Notes: generated by a model not told the origin, from the letters alone. A DNA stretch of 42,832 bases from CAYMAZ01 sp964526285 (GCA_964526285.1 CAZGIW010000023.1:1-42832); one strand, 5' to 3'; positions 9,176-17,820 are shown, counted from the stretch's first letter. A program made the numbers and translations.

Positions 9176-9255
9176 GACGCTGATTTGCGCGGATTGACGC
9201 TGGGACTAGGGTTATTTTGACACTGATTTGCGCCGGTTGAAGCGGATTGACGCTG
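9176..9255 (+). repeat. Imperfect direct repeats before the GxxExxY gene
   Basis: Two related units, 9176-9202 and 9219-9255, share ACGCTGATTTGCGC and GGATTGACGCTG blocks. The second unit has an extra GGTTGAAGC insertion. Together with the 9750-9775 repeats they bracket the GxxExxY gene. Similar GC-richer short repeats are common next to such genes in Bacteroidota. Confidence 0.65.
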
Positions 9256-9298
9256 TGTTTTTTAATTTATAATAGTAATAAAAAAAAAATTAAATACA

Positions 9299-9724
9299 AT
9301 GAAAAATGAACTTTTGCATTCTGAAATTACAGAAAAAATAATTCAGGCTTTTTACAATGTTTATAACCAACTTGGTTATGGATTCCTTGAAAAGGTATAT
9401 GAAAATGCCATGATGATTGAACTTAGTGAAATGGGAATTCGTTACAGCAATCAACAGGGAGCAATTGTATACTACAAGTCTTATAATGTTGGATATTATG
9501 TAGCGGATATTACCGTTGAAGAAAAGGTAGTGGTTGAATTAAAAGCATTGGAAACACTTGCCCCCATCCATGAGACCATGCTAGTTAATTACCTGAAATC
9601 AACTAATCTTGAGGTAGGTTTGTTGTTGAATTTTGGACCAAAAGCAGAATTCAGACGCAAGGTTCTCACAAAAAAATATCTGGATAAACTAAAAGAAGAT
9701 AATATGAATCACGATACAGAATAA
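9299..9724 (+). CDS. GxxExxY protein (PD-(D/E)XK superfamily, PDDEXK_3-like)
   Basis: The 141-residue protein has the naming motif GYGFLEKVY in an N-terminal helix (residues ~27-35), then YVADITVEEKVVVELKALE, with the D...E-x-K arrangement of the PD-(D/E)XK nuclease fold, and VNYLKSTNLEVGLLLNFG, which is diagnostic of the family. The function is unknown. Family members often occur in several copies per genome, each with short flanking repeats, as here. The AUG is preceded by an A-rich tract with no clear Shine-Dalgarno. Its composition and repeat-bracketed setting suggest a separately acquired unit between the deaminase and murB. Confidence 0.9.
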   Translation: MKNELLHSEITEKIIQAFYNVYNQLGYGFLEKVYENAMMIELSEMGIRYSNQQGAIVYYKSYNVGYYVADITVEEKVVVELKALETLAPIHETMLVNYLKSTNLEVGLLLNFGPKAEFRRKVLTKKYLDKLKEDNMNHDTE

Positions 9725-9749
9725 ACATTTCAACTGTAACCATAATTAA

Positions 9750-9775
9750 CAGCGAAAATCTGCGAAAATCTGCGT
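9750..9775 (+). repeat. Short tandem repeat after the GxxExxY gene
   Basis: The 10-base unit, approximately TGCGAAAATC, occurs as AGCGAAAATC, TGCGAAAATC and a partial TGCGTC. It mirrors the repeats on the other side of the GxxExxY gene. Confidence 0.55.
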
Positions 9776-9803
9776 CTTTAAAAAAAACAGCGGGCATCTA
9801 AAC

Positions 9804-10817
9804 TCAAACCACTATCACTTCTCTTTCCAGCCGAACACCAAACATACTTTCAATACTATCTTCAATCATCTGTGAAAGCTCAATAATTTCATGTGGTTTT
9901 GCGCCACCATAATTAACAATTACCAGTGCCTGTTTTTCATGCACACCAGCATTTCCGTGTCTTTTTCCCTTCCATCCTGCATGCTCAATGAGCCAGGCAG
10001 CTGCAAGTTTTACTGATGTTTCATCTACTGGAAAATGTACCACTTCGGGATATTTTTCTCTGATTTGTTCAAACACATCATTTGATACCACAGGGTTTTT
10101 AAAAAAGCTACCAGCATTTCCAATTTTTTTCACATCAGGCAAACGACTTTCACGAATTTTTATGACAGCTTCACGCACTTGCACCGGCGAAGGGAGAGAA
10201 TTTGAATCAAACACATTGCGAAGACCTTCATAGTCGAGATTGACATCGGGAGTTGTTTTTAGCCTGAAGAACACTCTGGCAACAACATACTTCCCTGCCC
10301 AATCATGTTTGAACCTGCTGTCACGATATCCAAAACGGCAATCTGCTCCGCTGAATTCCTCAAAATCACCTGTTTCTGTATTGAATACCCTGAGTTTGTT
10401 AATCAGATTACCGGCTTCCACTCCAAATGCTCCAACATTCTGCACGGGAGCAGCACCAACAGTTCCTGGAATCAGTGACAAATTTTCTAATCCATACCAC
10501 CCTTGTGCTGTACAATATGCAACAAATTCATCCCAATCCTCCCCTGCTGCTGCACTCACAAGTACAGTCTTGCCTGATTCATATACTTTTTCAATTCCTT
10601 TAATGTCAATTTTTAACACAGTTCCTTTGAAATCTCCATTAAAAAGCACATTGCTCCCTGCACCCAGAATGAACACTGGGTCAACAATTTTTTCATTCTC
10701 AAACAACTGCACCAAATCTTGCTCAGTTTGAACATGCACAAAACATTCAGCAAATACTTCAAGAGCAAAAGTGTGATGGGATTGAAGAGATATGTTTTTA
10801 TTTATTTTCACAATCAT
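9804..10817 (-). CDS. murB: UDP-N-acetylmuramate dehydrogenase
   Basis: The 337-residue enzyme reduces UDP-N-acetylenolpyruvoylglucosamine to UDP-MurNAc with NADPH and FAD, a cytosolic step of peptidoglycan synthesis. It opens NISLQSHHTFALEV, as MurB proteins do. ILGAGSNVLF is the FAD-binding loop and LSLIPGTVGAAPVQNVGA the second flavin signature. CRFGYRDSRFK holds the catalytic Tyr/Arg region, and IGNAGSFFKNPVV contains the active-site Ser. The length and the Tyr-loop region fit the E. coli-like type I enzyme. The ATG overlaps the lipA stop by four bases, so the two genes are translationally coupled. Confidence 0.97.
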   Translation of the reverse strand: MIVKINKNISLQSHHTFALEVFAECFVHVQTEQDLVQLFENEKIVDPVFILGAGSNVLFNGDFKGTVLKIDIKGIEKVYESGKTVLVSAAAGEDWDEFVAYCTAQGWYGLENLSLIPGTVGAAPVQNVGAFGVEAGNLINKLRVFNTETGDFEEFSGADCRFGYRDSRFKHDWAGKYVVARVFFRLKTTPDVNLDYEGLRNVFDSNSLPSPVQVREAVIKIRESRLPDVKKIGNAGSFFKNPVVSNDVFEQIREKYPEVVHFPVDETSVKLAAAWLIEHAGWKGKRHGNAGVHEKQALVIVNYGGAKPHEIIELSQMIEDSIESMFGVRLEREVIVV

Positions 10818-11680
10818 AAGTTTTTGGAGTTCATATCATTAAATGATTGTTCAGCCATATATGAAGACCTGACAAGAGGGGCACTTTCAGCCTGAGAAAA
10901 ACCCAGTTGAAGAGCGTAACTCCTATAGTATTCAAAAGAATCAGGATGAATATATTCAATCACTGGCAAATGCCCAAGAGTAGGTTGTAAATATTGGCCA
11001 ATGGTCAGTATACGACATCCCGCATTAAAAAGATCATTGATAGTAATGAGAATTTCTTCATGTGATTCTCCAAGTCCCACCATAAACCCTGATTTGGTAA
11101 GCAATCCCGACTGACTAAAATACTTGAGCACATGCAGGCTTGTATCATAATCTGCCTTACTTCTCACCTTAGGGGTGAGTCTGCGCATAGTTTCAACATT
11201 GTGTGAAATAATATGGGGTTCCGCATTGATGAGCACATCGAGCAAATGTGTTTTTCCCTGAAAATCAGGAACCAGCACTTCGACTTTAGTATCAGGATTC
11301 ATTTTTTTGCACTCAATGATCGTTTTTGCCCAATGATCAGCACCAAAATCCGGCAAATCATCGCGGTCAACAGATGTTATTACAACATGTTTTAGTTTGA
11401 GAATCTGAACAGTTCTGGCCAGCTTAAGAGGCTCATTTACATCCGGGGGCATTGGCTTACCTGTTTTGGTAGCACAAAATTTACAGGAACGTGTGCAGAT
11501 ATCACCAAGAATCATGAGAGTGGCAGTCCCTTTGCTCCAGCATTCACCAATATTGGGACATTTTCCGCTGCTGCAAATGGTGTGCAAATTATTAGCCTCA
11601 ACAAGATGCTTTACCTGTTTATAGTTTTCACCACCACCATGTTTGATTTTCAACCATTCTGGTTTACGCAGAATTTTCAT
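10814..11680 (-). CDS. lipA: Lipoyl synthase
   Basis: The 288-residue radical-SAM enzyme inserts two sulfurs into protein-bound octanoyl groups to make lipoyl cofactor. It has both iron-sulfur sites: the auxiliary cluster cysteines C36, C41 and C47 (CSSGKCPNIGEC), and the radical-SAM triad CTRSCKFC (C62, C66, C69). The C-terminal RSSY serine ligand is at 271-274. GDICTRSC, VVITSVDRDDL and HNVETMRRL are standard family segments. It is the first gene of a lipA-murB pair. A near-consensus -7 box (TAATTTCG, 11701-11708 on the minus strand) lies 21 bases upstream. Confidence 0.97.
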   Translation of the reverse strand: MKILRKPEWLKIKHGGGENYKQVKHLVEANNLHTICSSGKCPNIGECWSKGTATLMILGDICTRSCKFCATKTGKPMPPDVNEPLKLARTVQILKLKHVVITSVDRDDLPDFGADHWAKTIIECKKMNPDTKVEVLVPDFQGKTHLLDVLINAEPHIISHNVETMRRLTPKVRSKADYDTSLHVLKYFSQSGLLTKSGFMVGLGESHEEILITINDLFNAGCRILTIGQYLQPTLGHLPVIEYIHPDSFEYYRSYALQLGFSQAESAPLVRSSYMAEQSFNDMNSKNL

Positions 11681-11854
11681 TTAAAACCTTTTTACAGTTG
11701 CGAAATTACGAAAAGTTCGGCAAACACATATTGAATTGTCGGCAGCCTGATAATCCAAAAATTTCAATTAAAAACGATTACACTTCCAATGTTAATTTAT
11801 TATTAACTTTTTATTAGCATATCGTTATTTTAATGTTAAGTTGAAAACAGTTTT

Positions 11855-11862
11855 TATTTTTG
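11855..11862 (+). promoter_or_regulatory. -7 box for the porin gene
   Basis: TATTTTTG matches TAnnTTTG and lies 15 bases before the porin ATG. The rest of 11709-11854 is AT-rich with nothing else recognised. Confidence 0.55.
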
Positions 11863-11876
11863 CCGGAAATAATTAA

Positions 11877-13082
11877 ATGATGAAAAGACTACTAATCTCT
11901 ATCCTTATTTTATTTGCATTTGTTTTTGTATTTACAACAAAGGGCCATGCACAGCGTGAAACAGATGAAAAAGCCTATATTAATTTTGAAGATGGAGTAG
12001 GATTTCTTGCGCCTGATTCATTATTTGGGATGAACCTGAGATTCAGAATGCAAAACCGGATTGGATTTACCTTTGAAGAAGGCTGGGATGACAGTGAATT
12101 TGAAGCGACTGTTAAACGTTGCCGGCTACGTTTTGATGGATTTATACGAGAAACCAAGCTCACATATTATCTTCAGTTGTCATTTTCCCGTGGCGACCAG
12201 GACTGGGATAACTCACATGTACCCAATGTGATACGGGATGCCATGGTGTATTACAAATTCAATAAAAACTTCTATATGGGATTCGGACAGGGAAAGCTGC
12301 CCGGCAACAGGCAAAGAGTTACATCCAGTGGTTCACAGCAGTTTACAGACAGGTCGATTGTGAATGCCACATTCAATATTGACCGTGACTTTGGAATATT
12401 CGCCTATTACAACAACAAAATCGGAAATACATTTGCATGGGAGTTGAAAGGTGCAATATCTACAGGAGATGGACGTAATATTTTAAAAACAGATAACGGT
12501 CTGGCATACACTGGTCGTGTTGAAATTCTTCCATTGGGAAAATTCACAAACAAAGGTGATTATTTTGAAGGTGATATTGAGCGGGAACCAAGTCCAAAAC
12601 TTTCGTTGGCCGGTACTTATTCAATGAATCAAAAAGCCACACGCAATGCCGGAACCAGAGGCACATACCTCTATGAACAACGTGATATTGAGAGTATTTT
12701 TGCTGACGTAATGCTGAAATATAATGGTTGGTGTTTGGCAGGAGAATACGCTCAAAGGAATGTGAACAATCCCATCACAATTGACGCCACTGGAGACATG
12801 GTTTTTATACAAACCGGATCGGGTTATAACGCACAGCTCAGCTATATGTTTCCAAATTTCATCGAGTTGGCCGGCCGCTATTCACACATTGATCCATCGT
12901 CAAAAATGAACGGGCTAAACATGCCCATACAGGATATTTATTCACTGGGATTTACCAAATACATCTGCAAGCACAAGACCAAGTTACAGTTTAATGTATC
13001 CCGCATTCACAGGAAAAACAATGTCCTGCTTGAGGATAATAAATTCTGGAATGCCATGGTGCAGGTTGAGATTGGGATTTAG
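11877..13082 (+). CDS. Outer-membrane porin, OprO/OprP-like (phosphate-selective porin family)
   Basis: The 401-residue protein begins with a signal peptide ending GHAQ. The mature part alternates polar and aromatic residues as in a beta barrel. Motifs of the porin O/P family are visible: LRFRMQNRIGF near the start, VKRCRLRFDGFI, YYLQLSFSRGDQDW, MGFGQGKLPGNRQRVTSSG, and a NATFNIDRDFGI stretch. The C-terminus ends in a short beta strand (NAMVQVEIGI) rather than the usual terminal Phe. It should form an outer-membrane channel, perhaps for phosphate or other anions; the substrate is inferred from the family name only. A second ATG follows the first directly, so the start could be at 11880. Confidence 0.85.
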   Translation: MMKRLLISILILFAFVFVFTTKGHAQRETDEKAYINFEDGVGFLAPDSLFGMNLRFRMQNRIGFTFEEGWDDSEFEATVKRCRLRFDGFIRETKLTYYLQLSFSRGDQDWDNSHVPNVIRDAMVYYKFNKNFYMGFGQGKLPGNRQRVTSSGSQQFTDRSIVNATFNIDRDFGIFAYYNNKIGNTFAWELKGAISTGDGRNILKTDNGLAYTGRVEILPLGKFTNKGDYFEGDIEREPSPKLSLAGTYSMNQKATRNAGTRGTYLYEQRDIESIFADVMLKYNGWCLAGEYAQRNVNNPITIDATGDMVFIQTGSGYNAQLSYMFPNFIELAGRYSHIDPSSKMNGLNMPIQDIYSLGFTKYICKHKTKLQFNVSRIHRKNNVLLEDNKFWNAMVQVEIGI

Positions 13083-13186
13083 CAGAAATTCTGTTAAGAA
13101 AGAAAAATATTATTGTTTTGAAAACCATCTTGCCATATTCATTGCCGTCAAATTATAGGGAGAAACTTCTAAAAAACCACATCTAA

Positions 13187-13353
13187 AGTATTTCACTTAG
13201 GGGAACTACTTATTTAAATCCAAAAGAAAAATTGATTGAATCGAATTTTGACAAAGAAATAAAGAAATTAAAAAACAAATAGATGCTATGGTTTACAAGC
13301 TGTATGAATTGACTTATGAAGAGGTTTTGGTAGTAGATCCGGAGTTTTGGTGA
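13187..13353 (+). pseudogene. 3' remnant of a type II restriction/methyltransferase gene (TaqI/Eco57I-like C-terminus), frameshifted
   Basis: One frame reads ...LNPKEKLIESNFDKEIKKL and stops within a run of A's. The next frame continues KQIDAMVYKLYELTYEEV, then LVVDPEFW and a stop. The second part is the typical tail of type IIG/TaqI-like enzymes (IDxLVYxLYGLTxEEI). A frameshift near 13278 and a stop upstream at 13184 show that only about 55 codons survive. The remnant lies 32 bases before a copy of the island repeat element (13386-13421). The remaining bases of 13083-13443 hold no other coding signal I can support. Confidence 0.6.
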
Positions 13354-13385
13354 TTTTTGAATATTGCAAAAAAATCAAAATCTCC

Positions 13386-13421
13386 ACGACATATAATGGC
13401 GTTATGCCTTAGTACATTTGC
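13386..13421 (+). repeat. Island element copy 1 with -7 box
   Basis: This is a 36-base copy of the island element. Its core ACGACATATAATGGCG matches the consensus RCGACATGTTTTGRCG at 13 of 16 positions. At element positions 28-35 it has TACATTTG (13413-13420), a perfect TAnnTTTG box, 24 bases before the next ATG. Confidence 0.6.
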
Positions 13422-13443
13422 TTCATAAATTTAAATAACAGCA

Positions 13444-15495
13444 ATGGAAGCAAAAAAAATGGACTTAAAAAATGATTTTCTGAACAAACAGACCGTTCTT
13501 GATAATTCGCGAAAGATCTTAAAGCAAGAGTTTATCGGAATTGATAAAATCATTGACGAAATAATTGATAATGTCAGTAGTTGGTTCTTTCTGCCCGATT
13601 TACAAGAAAAGCCTGTCGTTGTCAATTTATGGGGGTTAACAGGTGTTGGCAAGACTGCTCTGGTAGGCCGTTTGGTTGAGCTACTTGATTTTGAAGATTC
13701 ATTTTTTCGGTTTGATCTGGGTGAAAAAGAAGGCAGCTTTTCGTTTAGAGATTCGTTGGAAGAATTATGCGAAAATAATGACACTTCACCAGTTATAATC
13801 GCTTTGGATGAAATTCAGCATAGCAGAACTGTTACAGGACCATTTCGTCAGGAAGTTGAGAATGACAAAAACAGAATGATATGGGAAATGATTGATTCTG
13901 GAAGGATTCAGTATGTTGAATGGAAAAGAGGTTTATGGTCTTTTGAAGATTTAATATTCAAATTATTACATTTGCTGAAAGCTGGTGTTGAAGTAGAAAA
14001 AGGAGTTGTAGTTAAAAATATTGAATTGTACTGCAACGAGATGAAAATTTCCGTTGAAGAAGATGAAAAGGTACTTTATGTTCCTGAAGATGAGTACGAA
14101 AGGATTATTGAATTTGCAGGGAAACAACTTGGGCTTCATTTGAAAAAAGATGTTGCAGAAATATTGTTGTCTTATTCTGCTTATGACACCATATTGTTTT
14201 TAAATAAGGTTCTTAGAATTGGAAAAAGACCTTCTGTTAAAAACTTCACCAAATCTTTGATTTTCGTTCTTGGCAACCTTGATGAGGCATATACAATGAG
14301 TAATAATTTTAGTGCTGATATAGATGCAGACGAATTCAATAAATTATCTCAAAAAATAACCGTTCCTAAAATCAAAAAAGCATTGAAAAATCGCTTCAGA
14401 AATGAACAGATTGCCAGATTGGGAAATATTCATATTATTTATCCCGCATTAGATAAATTATCCTATCAAATTATTATCAAAAACGAACTTCAAAAGTATG
14501 CTCAGAATCTGACAAATACTTTTAACATGGGTGTTGTTTTTGACAACTCAATACATGACATTATTTACAATGAAGGTGTTTATCCAACTCAGGGCGTGCG
14601 TCCGATTTTCACTTCTATTCATCAAGTTCTGAAAAGCAAAATCAGTTTCTTTTATTCAGTTATCTTTTTGAAAACATTGGATGTTGACAGCTTGCATTTT
14701 TCAGCAAGCAACAAAAAACTGGCATGTGATTATCGTAAAGATCAACAAACAGTTTATACATTAGAAACTCACATAACAACAACGCTAGAAGATGTTCGTC
14801 AAAATAAGAAAGATGATTTACAAGCCATTACATCGGTTCATGAAAGCGGTCATGCAGTTTTATCAATTGTTTTAATGAGAACAATTCCAGATGTTGTTTA
14901 TTCAATAACGACTGATGCAGACAGTCAGGGATTCATGTATACAAGTTTTGCATGGAAATATATTTCCCGAAAAGAATTAATCCCAAGAGTTGCAATGATG
15001 TTAGGTGGGTACATTGCAGAAGAAATGATTTTCGGGAAAGAGAACTTAACAACTGGGGCATCCTGTGATATAGAAAATGCAACAGAATTTTTATCTGCAA
15101 TGTATAAAGAAAACGGTATGGGTAAAACTCCGATTAAATATAGCATACCCATTAGTGAGGATAACAATTCATATCACCAGTTTGGTTCCGTTGAAGAAGA
15201 AATTAAAAATGCCATTGAAGAAGCTAAACTATTGGCTGAAAACACATTGAGAAGTGAACAAAAACTATTACTTTCATTGGCTGATTTTTTAAGTGATAAC
15301 AGAATGCTTCGCAAAAATGACATAAAACGGTTTGTGGAAAAGAGTATTTCAAGCAATGTGGATTTTATTGAAGATGGTGATTGCCTGTTTTACAGGGAAC
15401 ATCTAAAACAGCAGATTAAGGATTCTCAAATATCTAAACCATCAGAATCACATTTTGAGAATGTTCTTTCGCTGAATAAAAAATACAAGGATTAG
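13444..15495 (+). CDS. Fusion of Clp-type AAA+ ATPase and FtsH-type (M41) zinc peptidase
   Basis: The 683-residue protein has an N-terminal AAA+ module: Walker A GLTGVGKT (64-71), Walker B VIIALDE (D122, E123), and a later GVYPTQGVRPI segment that matches the sensor-2 region of ClpA/ClpB/ClpX proteins. The C-terminal third is peptidase M41: HESGH (H466, E467, H470) is the zinc site and LTTGASCDIENAT supplies the third ligand, D542, as in FtsH. There are no transmembrane segments, unlike FtsH. So a Clp-clade unfoldase seems joined to an FtsH-clade protease in one soluble protein. Substrate unknown. It is the first intact gene of the island, with its own -7 box. M6 (13459) is an alternative start. 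I am confident in the two domains, less in the Clp assignment. Confidence 0.8.
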   Translation: MEAKKMDLKNDFLNKQTVLDNSRKILKQEFIGIDKIIDEIIDNVSSWFFLPDLQEKPVVVNLWGLTGVGKTALVGRLVELLDFEDSFFRFDLGEKEGSFSFRDSLEELCENNDTSPVIIALDEIQHSRTVTGPFRQEVENDKNRMIWEMIDSGRIQYVEWKRGLWSFEDLIFKLLHLLKAGVEVEKGVVVKNIELYCNEMKISVEEDEKVLYVPEDEYERIIEFAGKQLGLHLKKDVAEILLSYSAYDTILFLNKVLRIGKRPSVKNFTKSLIFVLGNLDEAYTMSNNFSADIDADEFNKLSQKITVPKIKKALKNRFRNEQIARLGNIHIIYPALDKLSYQIIIKNELQKYAQNLTNTFNMGVVFDNSIHDIIYNEGVYPTQGVRPIFTSIHQVLKSKISFFYSVIFLKTLDVDSLHFSASNKKLACDYRKDQQTVYTLETHITTTLEDVRQNKKDDLQAITSVHESGHAVLSIVLMRTIPDVVYSITTDADSQGFMYTSFAWKYISRKELIPRVAMMLGGYIAEEMIFGKENLTTGASCDIENATEFLSAMYKENGMGKTPIKYSIPISEDNNSYHQFGSVEEEIKNAIEEAKLLAENTLRSEQKLLLSLADFLSDNRMLRKNDIKRFVEKSISSNVDFIEDGDCLFYREHLKQQIKDSQISKPSESHFENVLSLNKKYKD

Positions 15496-15623
15496 TCAAC
15501 CCACACAAAACTGCACATTTGCAAAATCCACAATCAAATCCTTTCATTTATTACTGAAGTATCTTTCAACAACAAAACTCTCCTACCTGAAACGAAAATG
15601 AAATTAGATTTTGCAAAAAAATC

Positions 15624-15659
15624 ATTGCATTTCCACCCCCAAACGTCAATTCATGTCGT
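15624..15659 (-). repeat. Island element copy 2 (minus strand)
   Basis: On the minus strand the core is ACGACATGAATTGACG, 14 of 16 matches to the consensus, followed by TTTGGGGGTGG. There is no TAnnTTTG at the promoter position. With copy 1 it forms an inverted pair around the AAA+/M41 gene. Confidence 0.55.
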
Positions 15660-15683
15660 TTGTCCTTCTTTTTTAATGAAAGG

Positions 15684-15842
15684 CTAAATATTTTTTTTTT
15701 GAAGGGCTGGTTTATTCAATTCTACATACATTAAAAGTTTTTTCTGCAAGTCGTCAAATTTCTTTTTGATTAATTCAAAATTTTTCTTGTTGTACTCCAG
15801 GTTATAAATTTCTTCAGTTGACATAAATGTTTGTTCGTCCAT
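15684..15842 (-). CDS. Small coiled-coil-like protein, 52 residues
   Basis: On the minus strand an ATG at 15842 opens a 52-residue frame closed at 15684. It starts MDEQTFMSTEEIYNLEYNKK and continues with a lysine/glutamate-rich amphipathic helix (NFELIKKKFDDLQKKL). The residue mix is protein-like, and the spacing of Leu, Ile and Phe suggests a coiled coil. I know no family. It lies between the AAA+/M41 gene (convergent) and the UDG-like gene (same strand, ending upstream at 15981 with a 138-base gap). It could be a small regulator or antitoxin-like partner, but nothing in the sequence proves this. Confidence 0.5.
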   Translation of the reverse strand: MDEQTFMSTEEIYNLEYNKKNFELIKKKFDDLQKKLLMYVELNKPALQKKNI

Positions 15843-15980
15843 AATTTAATTTTTTTATTATTATAGAAAAATATACACAATTAATAATAAAAAGTCAAGT
15901 ATTCTCTAAAATAAAATAACAAATCACATTTCTATTTTTGCAAACACTTCTTATATTCCTGATATTCAACAAATAAAACA

Positions 15981-16643
15981 TCACGCTTTCAAAAAATAAT
16001 TCTTTACATCTTCATAATTCTCTTCATACGATATGAAATTTCCTCTTAAAGGAAAATTTTTTGTATGAAGGATAGGAATGACAATTCTTTTATCATTATC
16101 AATCATGTATTGGTTTCCGCATATCTTTTTAAATGTCCCGGTTTTTTGGGGTTCAAAATATGGGGGCATATTTTTCATTCCTTTTGTTTTAGGTTCAGTA
16201 TCGCTTATAAAGTTATTGTGTGAATTATAAAATTCAAGTTTCTGTAGCCAGTAATTCACCTGTAAAGACATGGGTAAAATGTAAGTAATTGAAGCATTCT
16301 GTTTCAATATTTCATGAAGTCTGACTACTCCATCTGCTGCTATATCTTGTGGTATCAAAACGGATTTTCCTTTGGGAGCGTGAGGCAATGCATCATTGCA
16401 GAGGTTTGTCACATAGATCTCTTCAGGTTTTATTTTGTTCATGGTTAAGTAAAACACATGCTCAAAAGTTGATTTTGCCAGCCCAAATTTTCTTTTCTCT
16501 GATGGTGCTTTTGGCTCTGAGGCAAAATAATAATTAGCAAACAGAGCATATTCTGCAATTGTGTCAGTCTCCCTCAGCCTGGGGTCATGTCCAATTAGTA
16601 ATAATTTTGCTTTTCCTTTTGATGGCCAATCTTTTGTTTTCAT
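15981..16643 (-). CDS. Uracil-DNA-glycosylase-superfamily-like protein
   Basis: From M30 of the long frame the product is 220 residues, starting MKTKDWPSKGKAKLLLIGHD. LLIGHDPRLRETDTIAEYAL matches the first active-site strand and loop of the UDG fold, where many members have GxDPR or GxNP. Then follow FASEPKAPS, VTNLCNDALPHAPKG and YILPMSLQVNYWL; the late PILHTKNFPLRG segment sits where UDGs have the HPS loop. The usual catalytic residues are not clearly kept, so glycosylase activity is uncertain. I chose 16643 because residues upstream of it look unlike coding sequence and may cover the promoter; 16730 is possible. It is in the defence island and a second, different UDG-like gene lies at 29524. 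Confidence 0.6.
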   Translation of the reverse strand: MKTKDWPSKGKAKLLLIGHDPRLRETDTIAEYALFANYYFASEPKAPSEKRKFGLAKSTFEHVFYLTMNKIKPEEIYVTNLCNDALPHAPKGKSVLIPQDIAADGVVRLHEILKQNASITYILPMSLQVNYWLQKLEFYNSHNNFISDTEPKTKGMKNMPPYFEPQKTGTFKKICGNQYMIDNDKRIVIPILHTKNFPLRGNFISYEENYEDVKNYFLKA

Positions 16644-16824
16644 TGTATCAGTGGTATTAATTTTTCTGTTAAAAAAAATCTTCCTTTGTTTTTTCTGATG
16701 TAAAAGTAAATAAATAATAACAAACTTCATTTATTGGATAAATATTCTATTCATTGAATTTGTTTTTGATAATTTTGGGGATTGTTTTTAAATTTTAATA
16801 TATACCTAAATTATAATTTTTGTC

Positions 16825-17640
16825 ATGGAAAAACCATTTTTTTCATTTTTTGATGATATTAAAAACATATCATATGAACAGGCATATCAATATTTTAACT
16901 CTTGCCGCAACCTTCTTTATTATTTTATAACTGAAATTAAAAACATTAATGATGGTAAACTGGTGTATGTTTATCGTGCAAGAGTTTGTGGGGAAAATGA
17001 AAAAACAATATCTAATATTAGCCTGGTTAAATGCAGAGAAGCATCTAAAATAACAGCTTTTGGCAGGATTAACAAACCACATCAACCAATATTTTATGCA
17101 TCTGGTGAAGCGAATACCTGTATTGCTGAAATTGATACTCAAATCAAAGATAAGTTCAAAGTTTTTGAGAAGATTGATTTATACGTTGGACAGTGGAAGA
17201 TAAATAGAAGCCTCAATATTGTCGTTATTCCTGACTGGAACAATCCTGAAATGAAGCAATTTATTGATTATGTTGAAAATAATGAAAAGATAAATAATGA
17301 AAAAATTATTTTATTGAAAAAAGTAAATGATATTTTTATTCAAAATGATGATAACAGCAAAATACATCAGATCACATCTGCATTTTGCAATGTGATACTT
17401 GATGATACAATTCGCTCTAAAATGGAAATTGATGGGTTTCTCTATACAAGTGTTAAGAATGCAAAGGGTTATAATCTAGGTCTTTTTCCTCACATGTTCA
17501 ACAATCAGGACATTGAATTATCATCTTTAACAAAAACACCTCTGTTTAAAGATAAGTTTGATCCTGATGTTTGTAATTTTGGTAATTATGTATTAACGAA
17601 AGATATCGACATGTTCACAGGTGAAATCATTTGGGTTTAA
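16825..17640 (+). CDS. RES-domain protein (NAD+ phosphorylase / ART-like toxin family)
   Basis: The 271-residue protein shows RES family landmarks: VYRAR (R51, R53), GRINKPHQPIFYAS with R81, N83 and Y91, IAEID with E102, and a late DGFLYTSVKN segment. RES toxins such as MbcT degrade NAD+ and normally pair with an Xre/DUF2384 antitoxin. No such antitoxin gene lies next to this one, and the protein is longer than minimal RES toxins because of about 45 extra N-terminal residues. It could therefore be a stand-alone NAD+-depleting defence effector, or be controlled by an unlinked partner. The neighbours are a UDG-like gene on the other strand and a PLD-type nuclease gene downstream. Confidence 0.72.
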   Translation: MEKPFFSFFDDIKNISYEQAYQYFNSCRNLLYYFITEIKNINDGKLVYVYRARVCGENEKTISNISLVKCREASKITAFGRINKPHQPIFYASGEANTCIAEIDTQIKDKFKVFEKIDLYVGQWKINRSLNIVVIPDWNNPEMKQFIDYVENNEKINNEKIILLKKVNDIFIQNDDNSKIHQITSAFCNVILDDTIRSKMEIDGFLYTSVKNAKGYNLGLFPHMFNNQDIELSSLTKTPLFKDKFDPDVCNFGNYVLTKDIDMFTGEIIWV

Positions 17641-17820
17641 TTATTTTTTCTTCCTCAAAATCCCTCCTTACTATCAAATTATCATCTGTTTCAGTCCAAT
17701 TATTCAGGTGATTTTTTTTTATAAATAATACTTTTAGGCAACCTTTCCTACCATCCTTACCCTTTTTTTTATATCTCTTTTTTTTGCTATAAAACTTCAT
17801 CGTATGAAAATTAAAATCAG

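Noticed and set aside
9176..9255. CRISPR array
   Set aside because: Only two imperfect units with no regular spacers; no cas genes in the window.
13083..13186. tRNA-Ser fragment as left attachment site of the island
   Set aside because: No copy of the tRNA 3' end was found near the left border.
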